A stretch of 64,000 nucleotides of DNA, from contig WSUB01000004.1 of NCBI GenBank assembly GCA_019633425.1, positions 124,001 through 188,000 on the forward strand. The letters run 5' to 3'. The notes beneath the pieces are model-generated. The model was not told the origin of the DNA and did no database searches. It saw nothing but the letters and a program-made list of their open reading frames with translations. Below, in pieces: positions 39,629 through 51,952 of this stretch. This DNA is from Tulasnella sp. 424. Taxonomy: Eukaryota > Basidiomycota > Agaricomycetes > Cantharellales > Tulasnellaceae. How positions within the stretch are numbered: the first letter of the stretch is position 1; every line of letters starts with the position of its first letter. The position numbers and the translations under genes were made by a program.

Positions 39629-41900
39629 TCCTGGCACTGCAGACGATTTAGGGGGTAAAAGAAAAAGGCTTGCAACGTATCAAACGGGACTGCAGATCCG
39701 GAGCACGGGCGCAAGATCAATTGCGAGATAATAAAAACTACAACAGAGAGGACGAGAGCGGAGAGGAGGAAAGCAGATGGTGTTGAAACAGACGAGATCA
39801 ATCCGAGATACGAGACGGCCAAGACAACACACGACGGGAAGAGCTAAGACTACAGAGAGAGAGGTATCGAACCAAAAGCCAAGAAACAAGAAATGCAGAA
39901 ACTCAAGACCAAGACGAAACGAGTCATACAAAAACCATCCTCCTCCCCCGATCAACCTTTATACTTCTTCAACAGATGCAACTGATTCTTATGGAAGTTC
40001 AGCATGTGCTTCTTCAACGCTGACTTACGACTCCCGCCTATGAAGAACTGGTCGCAACAAGGGCATTTCATCCTGGGCTTGTTCGGATTCCTCGGGCAAG
40101 ACTCCAGGTGACGCTTCTTCTTCTTCGCGTTCGATTTGCAATCGCAGCGCCATGCTGGGCTGTCCTGCGAGTTCAGACGCCATCTGAAAGTCTCGCCCCT
40201 AGAGGTGGACGGCGAGGGAGGAATCGCGGCGAGAGATGAGGTCGACGTGGCTGGGGAGTGTGTCGGACTCGGACTGGACGCGGAGGACGACTCCTCCGAA
40301 GGGGAGGCCGGAAGAGGGATCGAGGAAGGTTGGATGGTGGGAGGGAGACCCGCGTGCTGGTACCCGGCGCTGTCCAGGTCAAAGTCGATGACGTGCTGAG
40401 TCGGACCGTTTGGCCGCTCAGGACCGTTCGCCAGATCTTGGAACTCGACTTGCTGGAAGGTGCGGCCGAACCCGAAGTTTGATGCGGTATGGAACGCGGA
40501 TGGAGAGACTGAATGGTGATAAGGCGTCTGGGTGGGTCCTGCGTAGGAGCCAGACCGAGCTCGATGAACGTCTGCGGAGTCGCGAGTTTTGGAGGGAAAG
40601 AGGGTTCGTACGAAGTGAGTTTAAAGACGTAACGCATCAGACGGATAACCACACTAACCTGGATACATAGGGGTATACAGGCTGTCAGGGAGCGACGCCG
40701 ACATCTGGCCGAAGGGGATATGGTCTGCCGCGTGGTCGAGGGTTGAGGTGGGTATCTGCATAGGAGTCGATACCGTTGGTTGACCAGGGCCAGAGGGGCC
40801 GAGCGTTCGTGCAGGATAATCTTGGGCTGACGGGCCGTCGTTCGCGAAGAGGGAGAGATTGACGACGTCTTCGAATTGGAGGAATGCAGGCGACGGCGGA
40901 GCGACTATGGGCGGATGAGTCCCGAAGTGCAGTCCATACTCGTCTATTGGCGATGATGGGCTTCCCACTCCGGACAGATCGCTTGGATAGTTGTTGGCCA
41001 ACTCCTCGTCGAGCGTCGGGCCGATGTAAGGATTCGCGGTCGGGTCGCTGAAAGTGCTGTATGGATGACGGCCGTCGTCCGCGTAGCGAGAGCCTGCGGT
41101 TCAAATGCAAACTGTCAGCAAAGGGGGAACCGCTTTCGCCTTCTGCACGGAAAAGACGAGGGGCATTACCGTCTGAAGAAAAGTCACCCGCCCAAAAGGC
41201 GTCGGAGTTGTCTGGGGGAATCATAGCTTGCTGATGGAGGATGTCAGCGTTCTGGGGGAAGAGGAGATGTCGAGGCCTTTGCCGTTGTAGCTGGAAGGTA
41301 TACCAGGAGTGCCGTCCGCTGCAACGGACGACAGATATGAATATTTCCTGGTATCAAACCTTCGACAATACCATCAATTTTTTGATGATATTCCCGAACG
41401 TGTGGTACCACAATATTAATATGAGCTGTCCGCCTATGTGTGTGGTGAGGTGGTGAAGTATGGTGTTGGGGTGGTTGTGTCGCCGGGAGGGTAGGGGGAG
41501 AGGGGGCGATGTGAGGGGACCTGGGGAGCTCAAGAAGGGTGGTTTGGTGAGTATCCAAAGACGGCAGATGAGTAAATATATAGCTCGGGAAAGAAGCGAG
41601 ATATGACTGGGGCGTAGATAATTCGTACACATGGGTGTGACAGACATGTGTAGGGTCGGTTCTAGTTTGGAAGCCTGAGGACCTGTCGACCTTCCTAATA
41701 AGGAGATTTTATGACCCTCCCCCGCAAAGCGTGATGTGCACCGTTGCACTAATGCGGTGACGCGTTGTCACAACGTCAAGGAGCCTGGGCCATTGGAAAC
41801 AGTGGTTTTCGGAGGAAATGGAAACCGGGGAAGCTCCCGATGATTGCTCGGCTTTGTTTTTTGGCGTAGCATACCCCTATGACCGCCGATTCTTTCATTG
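39629..41900. repeat. Segmental duplication, copy B (with zinc-finger gene D)
   Basis: Direct copy of 35,630-37,892, shifted by about 4.0 kb, with many substitutions and small gaps in flanks and N-terminal coding sequence and few in the finger-coding end. The right edge is near 41,900 ('ccgccgattctttcattg'). The left edge interrupts the kinase-like fragment. Confidence 0.8.
39952..41224 (-). CDS. Zinc-finger family gene D (369 residues), duplicate of gene C
   Basis: Three exons: 41,170-41,224, 40,659-41,093 and 39,952-40,571; 1,110 bases in phase. Start MIPPDNSDAFWAGDFSSDG. The third exon contains no early methionine, so a simple ORF search misses the finger end. Module 1 is the same as in gene C (C-D-C, KSNAKKKKR, H, LES, C). 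Module 2 is CPCC, 15 residues (DQFFIGG...), H, MLNFH. It differs from gene C by several in-frame gains and losses in the Pro/Ser-rich part (for instance no HSSQ before TPMYPG) and by QLHLLKKYKG at the end. It looks intact. Confidence 0.78.
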
Positions 41901-42764
41901 TTCTGTGTGTGGCGCAAGACAAAGCCAGCAAGCTTGACTTGACTCCTTCCACAAGCCACGCAAAGCTACCGTTGTTGGAAAATGCCGACGGGGACGTCGG
42001 AGTATCAACCCGTGACGAATCCTCCCCAGAATCGCAGCATGCCGACATATGGGCGTCTCCGTGCTCGGATGCAATGCTTCGACGTACTTTGGAAATTCGG
42101 CCAAGAAAAAAAAAAATCCTTGCAAAGGCATATGATCTGAACTGAATAGAACTTGATAGACCGTGCAGGAGATGAACGCAAACTTCCGGTGTCTGGGGAG
42201 CCGAGGGGCGGCTCCAAGCGCGACTCACTGCGCCCCTCCTCCTCGATGCCCTCAATAGTGCCTGAAGATCCGCGGTGGGGTTCTCCATGTCACCGCTAGT
42301 GAATCGGGTAGTTGCGCAACCCAAAGCAACGAGTACTAGCATTTGGGGAAGACGGCGAGGTGGAGTCCATATTCGGGTGGTGCAAGGACACACGTCTTTA
42401 TACCTATTTAGGGGTTGCGGGGAAGGTCCTCCTTCTCACCGTCCAAGTGATCAAAAATGCAAGAGAACTTGCGTTTCGACAACACGTTGCCTCGTCATTT
42501 TCCACAATGCACCGCCGCACCGCCCGCATCTCTGGGTGCTGAGTCAACTTTAGTCCTGCAACCTTGTATCACGATGGGCCGACTTGCCTCATTCGAGCCA
42601 ATTGTCACATATGCCCTTGATTGTAGTGCACGCCTCCGCCAAGTCCTAGCCACACCCAGACTACATCGATGCTATTTAATGCTAGGGACATCAGAACATG
42701 AGCTAGCAAGTATGAATCGCGCATTTTACCGGTTACCGGGTTCGCAAGATGCCGTTACTAGCGC

Positions 42765-43617
42765 CCTAAAAGGCCGGGCTCCAACGGGCTTACGAAATGC
42801 CAGCCCACCACGCAGTTTGTTATCAAAGGGAGAGTGATTAGAACAACGACATCTAGAATGTGGGAACTGGTGACGTGAGTTCAAAGATGCAATATTTTTC
42901 GAAAAAGGCAGGCTCCGGGTACGCTCAAGGCACGTCTATGCCACAACGCCGTCGCCGCCGAGCGGTGTGTGCCTCTCCGTCGGCAAGCACATGGGACGAT
43001 CCTCCCTAGACGATGCACCTTCACGTGCTTCTGAAGATTCGCGATCTTCCTTGCTCCTTTGCTCTCGGGCGGTAAGGGGGATTTTGTGGTCGATCGAGAT
43101 TCGATGGGTGATGGACTCGACTTTCCGTGGCTGCCGAAAACAATAAAAATAAAAACAGAAACAAAAAGATCTGCAGCTTATCTGATGGCTATTCATGTTA
43201 TGAATATAATTGGAGCAGAGTTCGAAGTTATCAAGTTGATGCGCAAGACAGCTTGATCAAGAGTTCCAGATCCACGTCCCAACTTACTCGAGCGAGGGCG
43301 AAATCACTTCGTCCGCCCTATCCCATCCCGTCAACGCGTGGCTGCAAGGCATTCATCAAGACTCACAGCGACGTACGGTGCATATGAGCGTATGGATTCA
43401 AGGAGGGGCAGAAGAGCTCCGGAGATTCGGGTCGGAGCAACTGCCGACGGCGCCCAGCTATCCGAAACAGGGCGAGCGAACAATGCATCGCACAGCCCGA
43501 GCTCCGAGGTAGCCTCCGACCCTTTGGCGTATTACTACAACCCATTGGCGAGAAAGCTGCTGCCCGCTTCGGTTCTGAAAGGTTGGATGAGGGAGATGTG
43601 CCGGCGAACTGACCCTC
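42765..43617. repeat. Direct repeat of ~0.85 kb, copy 1
   Basis: Begins 'ccctaaaaggccgggctccaac' and contains 'gtgcttctgaagattcgcgatcttcc', 'ctctcgggcggtaaggg', 'gttatgaatataat' and 'agctccgaggtagcctccgaccctttgg', all recurring about 855 bases later. No open frame is kept in both copies. It may be a decayed element or a gene fragment. Confidence 0.75.
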
Positions 43618-44490
43618 CCTAAAAGGCCGGGGCTCCAACCTTACACGAAATGCCAAGCCACCACGCCAGTTTGTTATCAAAGTGGGAGTGATTTAGAACA
43701 ACGACACATAAGATAAAAGAAGGTGGGAACTGGTGACGTGAGTTCGGGATTACAATTATTTTCCGAAAAAGGCAGGTTCTTGTGCACCGCACACTCAAGA
43801 TGCACGTCTATGCCACAACGCCGTGGCCGCCGCACGGCGTGTGCCTCTCCGTCGCATGGGACGATCCTGCCTGGACGATGCATCTTCATGTGCTTCTGAA
43901 GATTCGCGATCTTCCTTTGCTCCTATGCTCTCGGGCGGTAAGGGAGATTTTGTGGTTGATCGAGATTCGACGGGTGCGGGACTCGACTTTCCGGAGCTGT
44001 CGAAAACAAAAGATGATCTTGCAGCTCGGCTTATAGCTATTTATGCTATGAATATAATCGGTGCAGAGTTCGAATAGTCGACATGATGCCCAAGACGGCT
44101 TGATCAAGAGTTTCAGATCCACGCCCCAAACTCGAGCGCGGGCGAAATGATTTCGTCCCCCCCTATCCCATCCCGTTAAGGCGTGTTTGCAAGGCATTCA
44201 TCGAGACTCACAGCGACGTACGATTAATATTCATATGAGTGCATGGATTCAAAGAGAGGCAGAAGACTCCAGAGATTCGGGTCGGGATTACTAGTGCCGA
44301 CTCCCAGCGCGCAAAAACCATCCGGAACATGGCTAGCGAACAATACATCGTACAGCCAGAGCTCCGAGGTAGCCTCCGACCCTTTGGAGTATACCGCAAC
44401 GAACAACCCATTGGCAACGAAAGCTGCTGTTCACTTCGGCTCTAAGAGCTGGATGAGGGAGATGCGCCGGCGAACTGGAACCCTCCCGCA
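43618..44490. repeat. Direct repeat of ~0.85 kb, copy 2
   Basis: Second copy, adjoining the first, beginning 'ccctaaaaggccggggctccaac'. Similarity ends near 'gctggatgagggagatgcgccggcgaactgg' at 44,450-44,480. Substitutions and small gaps are spread throughout, so the duplication is not recent. Confidence 0.75.
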
Positions 44491-46057
44491 GTGAAAACGC
44501 GGCTTTTTCTCCTATCCTGTTCGTACACAAATAACGGCGGGGAAAGGCTCCAAGCCCTCTGTGACGCTCCAGTATTGAGCTCAGCGCTATCAACATTCCC
44601 TTTCCTACCTCATGTTTTCTCATTCCGTAAACCGGGCGTCGCTCAGGCAAAAAAGGGGGACACTGCAGCTGATGCAGCTGAGGGGTTTAGCTCCATCGGT
44701 TTATCCAAAGGTTCGGTTTGTGACAATTGGTCTGCGAAAGTGGAGAAAGTTACAGACTAGAAGTCGCTCGGAGCGAGGCTTGGGTTCGGCTCATGGTCCA
44801 TCTGGGAATCGTCGAGGCTCGTGGAACGACGCGGCCGACACGTTTCATGGGAATCTCATCGATGGGGGTCGGGTCGATTGCATCCGAGATAAGATAGAAG
44901 TGCTCCGGAATATGACGAAAAGTCTGAGGTGCGATGATTTCATTGAAAATCGGTCGCCGAATGAATTTACTTTTTTTCCCCACACCAGCTGTCGCGAGTC
45001 ACGTGATCGACGGACGGCGTGACCTAGGATTCGTAAGTCCGACGCGCTGCTTTTCCCGTTCAAACAGCGACAAGACAAGAATGTTGAAGCCCGAGGAAAC
45101 GGAAAGGTCCTCTGAGAAAAATTCTCCCCTTGCCAGAAGCGGGGCGAAGGGATGGCGAGACGATTCGGCCGATGTAAAATACTGGCCTCCCTTGAGGTTG
45201 ACCGCTCTCCAAGCTGCATAGCTACGAGGATGCTGAAAGAATACGGGGTTAAGGGAATGAGCCGCGAAGTCTAGGGGTTTTTGGGCCTTTTGGCTGCCTC
45301 TTTCATCTCGTTGTCCAGCAACTATCATTTCGCCGAGGTCACTTTTCCGAGAAGTCGCAGAGCGCCACGATGCCAAGTGGCTGATATGCGTGTGTGCTTG
45401 CCCTATCTAGCATCGGTCTCGAACGTGAAGGGGGCGATCAGGTGCTGAAACATGTCAACACCCCCTCCGATCAAACCAAGAAGCTCAGCCGGACCAAATG
45501 TAAATAACGCCATGAAGCATCCTGGAGCGCGTGGAAAAGCTCGTAGCAGTATTTTGCAGGTGCCAGCGTCAGCACATAGAAGAGCGAACTTGTGGCGGTC
45601 GTTGCGAAATGTTTCGCCCTTAACTCCGCTTCGAGCGATTCCGCCGAAGATTTTCATCACGTGCACGGAGCCGCGTTCACGACACCCTTCATTCCTCTGC
45701 CCAATGTTATAATGGATCAACGTAGACGACCATCTGGTCCGATCATCGCGGACCCACTTGATCCTATGTGCCAGCTTCTAAAAGCTCACAGTAGACAGGC
45801 GTTCCCCAGTGACCGCGAAATTGCTCGTGAACCAAGACACTCGTGCCATTCAGACTCCGAAAGCCAAAGGTGCACGCAAATTGTTACAAAAACGGAGTAA
45901 TTTGAGCGGGTAAAGAAAAAAAAATATACAGAACGAGAAGAAATCGCGTGAGTGTGAGAGACGAGATATCCAAGAAAGGTACAATATATTCTATGGGTCC
46001 AAGAAACGACTCTGCCGCAAATCCGCCACGGACGACAAGGTGCTAAGCCTGCCTTCA

Positions 46058-47340
46058 CTACGAGCGAGAGCGAGCGCAAGGTACCACCTTGCCTTGATGA
46101 AACGTTTTAACATGTTTCTGAAGATTAGTCATGGCGCTTCCTCCTTTGAAGGTCTTGTTCTTCGCCGTCGGACAATACGGACAAGGGATCCGAGGTTTGT
46201 TCGTATTGTCAGGGCAGGATTTCCAGTGCCTTCTCTTCTTCTTCGTCTTCTTCTCGCACCTACAGACATCCTCGCCAAGCCAATTCAGGTCGAACACAAA
46301 CTTGAAAGTCTTGGGCGCTTCCGTTGGTGGGGTCGGACTGGCTCTCTCCTCGTCGAAGACGATAACAGGGGACTGCACCACCGGCTGTGTCGACGTGAGA
46401 ATTGGACTGGTTGGAGATGGAGTAGAATCCGGGTTGAGGGAGGAGGGTGGGCTTTGGTCAGACCCATTGCCAGTGGATTCGCTGTCGGAGCTCGGAGAAG
46501 TGCAAATCGGTGAAGAGTTCCCGTCCCCATGTGTTAAAACCGCGCCAAATTCCTGCGCCTCCAGTTCATAGGAGTTCGGAGGGATTTCCGACGCGTTTAC
46601 GAGGTCGGGAAGGGGAAGGAGGCCCTCCGCGTCAGGGTAGGAAAAGCCGCCGATGGGAAAGACGTCCGGAAGAGGCCGGGAGACCGACGCGCTGTGAGGT
46701 ACAGACCAAGGGAAGAGCGCCTCCCACTCGAAGGAAAGGTCGAAGTCGACCGAGGGACCGTTGGTGGTCTCGGTCCGGAAAAGGGATGATGGGGTTACGC
46801 CAGCCTCCACTACCTCGACTCCCCACCCTTGCCGTACACAGTACTCAGGGAAGTCCTCGGGCGCCCACAATCGAGGCAAGTTGCTGAATGCTTGTGTGAT
46901 CCACGGTGCGGGATCCCCTTCGCCACTTGGGTACAAATTGTCGTCCACAGGGGGAGAAGCCAAAGGTCCCAACGCCATAAATCCATCCGCCCACGTCGTC
47001 AATGGTGATTTAACGATTTGGTCGTTGGATGGTATCAAGGTGTATGTGTTGGGGAAGGGGTAAAGTGTTGCTTCCGCATCCAGCGGAGCCGTGTCGAGAG
47101 CGGGGAATGACGTCGCAACGCGTTCATCATCGCTTAAGAGGATGTCGCCGATGGGGAGCGGTGCATAGGGAGTGAAAGAGGAAAGGTTCGGAGAGGATAG
47201 AGTTGGAGAGGTGCCAGTGACGTAACTGAATCCGCCGGTAGAAGCTTCGTCTAAAACAGCGGCAACCGCCGGCTAAGCATGACTGGGATCCAAAGCTGCA
47301 ATCTCAAAACACTTACCGGCGCATACGAAGGGCGTGACAT
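46058..47340 (-). CDS. Zinc-finger family gene E (412 residues)
   Basis: Two exons: 47,317-47,340 (MSRPSYAP) and 46,058-47,272; 1,239 bases in phase. The N-terminal 300 residues are acidic and Pro/Ser-rich with aromatic patches (DFDLSFEWEALFPWSVPHS), a composition seen in activation domains. KTFKFVFDLNWLGEDV then leads to module 1: C-R-C, nine residues (EKKTKKKRR), H, WKS, C. Module 2 is CPYC with a loop of 19 residues containing KTFKGGSAM, then H, VKTF, H. It is the longest loop in the cluster, and belongs with genes C and D in having three residues between H and C in module 1. An extra intron probably lies in the 5' leader (donor gtaagt near 47,440). Likely a nuclear regulator, inferred. 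Confidence 0.75.
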
Positions 47341-48467
47341 CTAACCCAGTGACCTTCATATTGGAAGCTTGCGTCGAGTCTGAAGATAATGATGAGCACT
47401 GACTTGGCCCCTTCATCCCTTGGACGAGGAACCCACTTACCTGGTAAAGGTGTTGAGTATAGATTTGCTTTCGAGCAACTGCCATGAATAGCCGAGTGAC
47501 AAAGCCCCGACGCCATCATCAAGTCCTTGATGATGGGACCACGCCTGTGGTACTTGGATATTCTCAAAAGCGGCTCGAACCGCTGAGGTAGTGAAACACC
47601 AGACGAGAACGAATGAGAACCGATAGAATAGATACAAGAGCTTACCGAATACTCACTGGTGACAAGAAATATGGTGCGCGGGCGAGAGTTGAATGAGAGG
47701 GAGCGTCCAAAACGGGCGAAATCCCGACTGCAAGGGCGAAGTCAACGTTAGCCACCACTCAGAGTATAGAGCTCTGTTGGGCGAGAACTTACGATATACG
47801 CGGAAAGGAGATCTCTCTGTTGAAGGGAGGTATCCTTATAGAGGGGAAACGCTTGAGCGGTTGGACGTCTATTTATGTTGTTTTCCAACTTCTCAAGGGT
47901 CCACATCGAGCTCGCGGCGTCGTCCTGTGCCCACGAATTGAAGGGGCCAGCATGTGGGGCATTTTCTTACACAAAACACTTTATTGCCTCAGATCCGAAC
48001 CGTTCCATTTGGCTGGGCATCGACTCGGGGGATGCATCGTCAAGTGGATGCATCCCACTGCATACGAGAGCCTCGGTACACGTGTATTAGTATGAGGTCA
48101 TGGAGGCGGAGAACATGATATCAAGAGCCGAAAGCCTTCAGTGTTGAATGCACAAGGACGGTTGGTGAGGTGAAATTTCGCCCTTATCACCGGTAAACCC
48201 CGATTATCCGGAGGTCCACACTCGGATATTTCCGCAAGACAGCTTGCACTAAAAGCTTCCGCTCTCACCAGGTTGCAACAAGACAAGCCGAGACCTGCAA
48301 ACGGACTTGAAGGCAGATAAGATAGAGTCCATTACGTACTCGCATGAGTACAGTGATTAGGATCTAGCGGCGGAGTCTGTTCGGTGTTTCCTCTGATATC
48401 ATGGGGGATTAGCAGGTGGATGTCTATTTCGAGAGTATCGAATGGGGTCTATTTCTATCGAATACAC
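47341..48467. other. Upstream region of zinc-finger gene E
   Basis: Contains what looks like a leader exon of gene E with a gtaagt donor near 47,440 and an acceptor near 47,380, plus a short upstream reading frame (MAVARKQIYTQH). No other gene is recognised to 48,467. Confidence 0.35.
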
Positions 48468-49339
48468 TTATAGAAGTTCCTCATGAACGTTGAAATGCCT
48501 GCAAGAATCGTAGAGTCAGCACGAGGCGTCGAAAGTCATCTGAGGAAGTCACCTTACCTTTCAATAGCACCCTGCTTGAACGCGGCTCCGATGAGTACGC
48601 GATCCGATTCTGCACCGTCTTGCCGCTGCCAACGGATCAGCCATCTCCCTTTGACCTTTCCATTCTTGTCGAAAGTCTCTGCGGCAATCTCCGTTTTCCC
48701 AGCTTGTCGGTCGGGATTTTTAGACTCATCGGCGGAGGTGTCCACGACAAGGCCCTCCAAGAGCTCCCATTTAGCAAAGCGCCGTTTCGTCGGGCCAAGG
48801 AAGATCGGATCGTACACCTTCGTTCTTCGTTCCTGGAGGAACACGTTCTTCGTCAGGATCTCCACGGCACCAGGTGCTACGAATGGGGTAGGTGCATCTG
48901 TCGACGGCGTGGTGCTGGATGCGGCGCTTGGGGTTAGCCGCCGCATGGCAATGGCGTACGGCCGTGCTAGCCATCCAACGAGGCTGGTTGAGAAACTACT
49001 CGTTGTGATAGCAAATACGACGAGACCGGTGCGAGCTGAAGTGGCCATGTTGGCGTCGACGAGGTAGATGAACGGGCTGACAGAGCAACAGAGTCCGAGC
49101 GACGATAGAGAGAAGACTTTGAGAGATTGGAACGTTTTTGTCAATGGGCCATAGTAGAAGGCGCCATCCTCCTCCTTCCCCTTCCCTTTAGCCGCCGCCG
49201 CCGACGACGCTGTCGTAACGGCTGGTTGTTGGAAATTCGGTCTCAGAGCCGAAAACGACCTGTACACTTGTGTTTGATGTCGGAGGAGACATCTTGCATG
49301 GCCTGCAACGGCGGGTCGAATATGAAGAATGGGGAGCAT
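48468..49339 (-). CDS. TMEM70-like mitochondrial membrane protein
   Basis: Two exons: the main one from the ATG at 49,339 to about 48,556, and a short final exon adding HFNVHEELL and a stop at 48,468, after an intron with donor gtaagg and acceptor ttgcag. The N-terminus MLPILHIRPAVAGHARCLLR is Arg-rich without acidic residues, as in a mitochondrial targeting sequence. YYGPLTKTFQSLKVFSLSSL leads into the first helix, and TGLVVFAITTSSFSTSLVGW is the second. A conserved-looking TKVYDPIFLG block follows. This helical hairpin plus 'YGPL..t.k..K.FSLss' is the pattern of TMEM70/TMEM186-like proteins, which help assemble inner-membrane complexes. An in-frame ATG further upstream would add residues without targeting character. 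Confidence 0.72.
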
Positions 49340-50040
49340 TAGCTTGTGCGCGGCGGCGGTGCGATTTCGAAAGCGTGCCAAAAAGTCCAGGACAAACACC
49401 GCCAAGCGTGGTTGTCAGGGTCTTCCGCCGAGTCCCACCTGACGGAGATCCGAAAATCCCAGACTAGTGATCGAACACATCAAAAAAATCGGTCTGCAAG
49501 TAGACAAAAACAAGCACGCAGTGCGCTTAATCGTCGCAAGCTGTCGGCGGAACCATGCTCCCCAAGCAGGCAACGTCGACAGTTCTTAAAGTGCTGTTCC
49601 CGGAACACCCTCTTATAGACTCGAACGCGGAAGCAAACCCGCAGAAACGCGCGAGGAGAACCTAGTGCGCGATCCTACCTAGCGAGAGTTACGCGCATTT
49701 CCGTTCCACTCGATTCTTTTGCGAACGGCCCTCCTGTTTACCTGATCGAGCCGACCCTGACACACAGAGGACCCCCTTGGGTCAGATATCCTTTTTTGGT
49801 GCATATCTGTGAAGAGAAGAAGGTTCCTATTCGATATCAGGCTGTTGCTCCATGAAAGGCTAAAAAACCTAGAAAAGGCGTGGTTTCGCTCTGCCCGCTT
49901 CACCATACGGCCCCCCCTCCCCGCTACACCATAGTGAGTCTGGCCACAAAACCAGCCAAACGCTAGGACTGACGAAGATACTCTTTTTGATCATTTAGTC
50001 ATTCATAGTCTGGTTCCCCTCCAAAGTGCGCCGGCTGTGC
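49340..50040. other. Divergent intergenic region
   Basis: Lies between the TMEM70-like gene (-) and zinc-finger gene F (+) and contains both promoters. No gene and no clear TATA box. Confidence 0.4.
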
Positions 50041-50643
50041 ATGGCCCATTTTCCCCCCCACGACTCTTCTATACACGCCCCATCGTACGCTGATGAACCG
50101 ATCATGACCCAAGACGAGCGAGAGTACTACCTGAACCAAATGGAGGCTATCTGGAGTAGATTCGGCGGCCCGTACTCCCGACCTCCCTTTTACGGGGCTG
50201 ATCCATTGCCAGGGGAGCATCCGATCCAGTGGGATCAGATGCCCTCGTCTTCCCAACCAGGTCCTCCGACTTCCAGATTCGTCTCCCTACCTGTGCCGAA
50301 CCCCCCACCTCCGATTCCGCAGCCCGCTCAATCGGTTGCCCCGTCAACCGGACAGAGTGTGTTTCGGATGGCCATCCGTCCAGATACAACGCCATCCTCT
50401 TCGAGCCGAAATCCAGGAGAGCCTCTTCAGACGAGGTTCAGTGTTCTCCCTCCCGCGATTACGAGATGCACCTGCACCTTCCCAACTGGCACCACGGTCT
50501 CCCGAATGTCACGTCATTGGGTCCACTCCTGTCCCGACAACCCAAACCTTGCGGTGTACGAATGTGAGTTTTGCGGTGTAGAAATAAGAAGAAGCGATAA
50601 CCTCAGGCGGCATCTAAGAACCATACACGGAGTGAATCAGTAA
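50041..50643 (+). CDS. Zinc-finger family gene F (200 residues, single exon)
   Basis: Starts MAHFPPHDSSIHAPSYAD. I chose this ATG rather than one 15 bases upstream because gene G starts with the equivalent MAYRPPNNSK. A QDEREYYLNQMEAIWSRFGG block is shared in form with gene G (QQRAFYENTLSADWRNTFGG), then a Pro/Ser-rich middle. Module 1 is C-T-C, 13 residues, H in SRHWVHSCPDN, C. Module 2 is CEFCGVEIRRSDNLRRH, four residues, H: a regular C2H2 spacing (C-x2-C-x12-H-x4-H). No intron. Same strand and same length as gene G 1.3 kb downstream, so they are probably tandem duplicates. Confidence 0.82.
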   Translation: MAHFPPHDSSIHAPSYADEPIMTQDEREYYLNQMEAIWSRFGGPYSRPPFYGADPLPGEHPIQWDQMPSSSQPGPPTSRFVSLPVPNPPPPIPQPAQSVAPSTGQSVFRMAIRPDTTPSSSSRNPGEPLQTRFSVLPPAITRCTCTFPTGTTVSRMSRHWVHSCPDNPNLAVYECEFCGVEIRRSDNLRRHLRTIHGVNQ

Positions 50644-51952
50644 TCGTTACCGGTGCATGTATTCAAGCATGCCGGCTTCACCTTGGCCATTCATCGTGTA
50701 GTCTACTTCATTGCCTGTGTTCCTCTTATTTTTATCCACATATTATCTCCTTTCCCTTTGTATGATTACGACCGAGCATCGCCTCTCTCTGAGGGATTTA
50801 CTGATACGACTGTTCATGGTGGTGGTATTGGTGAACTACGCGTACGGTAGTTGTAGGTAACCGCTTAAGTAATTCAAACATTCTGAACGCTAGTAAAGTA
50901 GTTAGAACTAGAGTTAGCGCTCATCCTATTCAACGTTTTAGCAAGCTAGGCAGTGCGACGAAAGCGAGGGGAGCCGTACACATTAGCACCCTAAGCATTG
51001 CATAGCGTTGACACAAAAGCCGAGGTCTAGGAAAGGCGACGAACAGAATCCTGTGAGTGACATGAATATATCTATCGAAAGATCACAAGAGAACGTCCAC
51101 TTCTTTCGTCGGTTAGCGTTTCGAAGCGAAAGGGCGCTGTTGGGATTGTGTAATCGGCGATGACTGGCCTTTGGTCACAGGACTCACTAGATCGTTCTGT
51201 AAGCTTGTGTTTCAGCCGAGGTGTAGACGTCCTGGTTGATCGAATACCGACTCGCGAAACAGTGGTCGCGAAACGTCGGAGACGGGCTCAGCACGTGTGA
51301 GTTTGCCAAAGTTGGGTGCAAACACACAGCCGGGTGGCTTGATAAGGTGCACCCTTCCACCACCGCATGAAGACCCGAAGGCTTGAAAAGTAGACATATA
51401 TGAATCCAAGTCGACAGGGAACAAGCCCACGAACATTCTAAAGTGTCGGATATCTACGAAATGCTCTGCCGACCTCATGAAACGCTTCCCGATATGAGCG
51501 TCTGCACTGGCGAGTCACTGTGGTCAGCAACGTAAGATGAAAATGTAGGCTTTTGGCATGGTTGAAGGCTCCGCGACAAATACGCAAATGTACAACTTTT
51601 AATCCCTAATTCACTGCTTCGGGCCTGAGGCTATAGCTTCTTGACAAGCGCAAGCGACCCTGAAAGGTCCTGATATGCCTAATAGGGGCATCCCCTGACG
51701 GTTCGAGGGACCTCTCGATTTGAGGTCTAGTTTTTAGTGGACGCTTGCGTACCAGATGAGTCCATGTTCTATAGAGCAAGTTTTGCTTTATGCCTGACGG
51801 TCTCTCCTACAAAAGGGCAGTTCGGTGGTCAGGGCAGACTCCCCTCACTCACCCTTGTGGTTCCTCTCGCATCAGCACCCGCAAACCAAGAATTACCTTT
51901 TATCAGAGCCTATTTCTTTCCGACCTACACGCCTATCGTATATTACTTCGGC
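50644..51952. other. Intergenic between zinc-finger genes F and G
   Basis: 1.3 kb without a recognised gene. The terminator of F and promoter of G must be here. Similarity between the flanks of F and G is not obvious by eye, so the pair is older than the C/D and H/J duplications or was copied without much flank. Confidence 0.4.

Larger units (their letters stand above)
41225..46057. other. Long gene-poor interval (4.8 kb)
   Basis: To about 41,900 this is the promoter side of zinc-finger gene D. Beyond it I find no convincing gene. The longest open frame (minus strand, 41,776-42,393) starts outside the duplicated part and has no recognisable domain. 42,765-44,490 is a two-copy direct repeat. 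The rest (44,500-46,050) holds only short unrelated frames. Confidence 0.45.

Noticed and set aside
41776..42393. Open frame of 205 codons on the minus strand
   Set aside because: Its 3' half overlaps duplicated flanking sequence that is out of frame in the other copy, it has no recognisable domain, and its composition is erratic.
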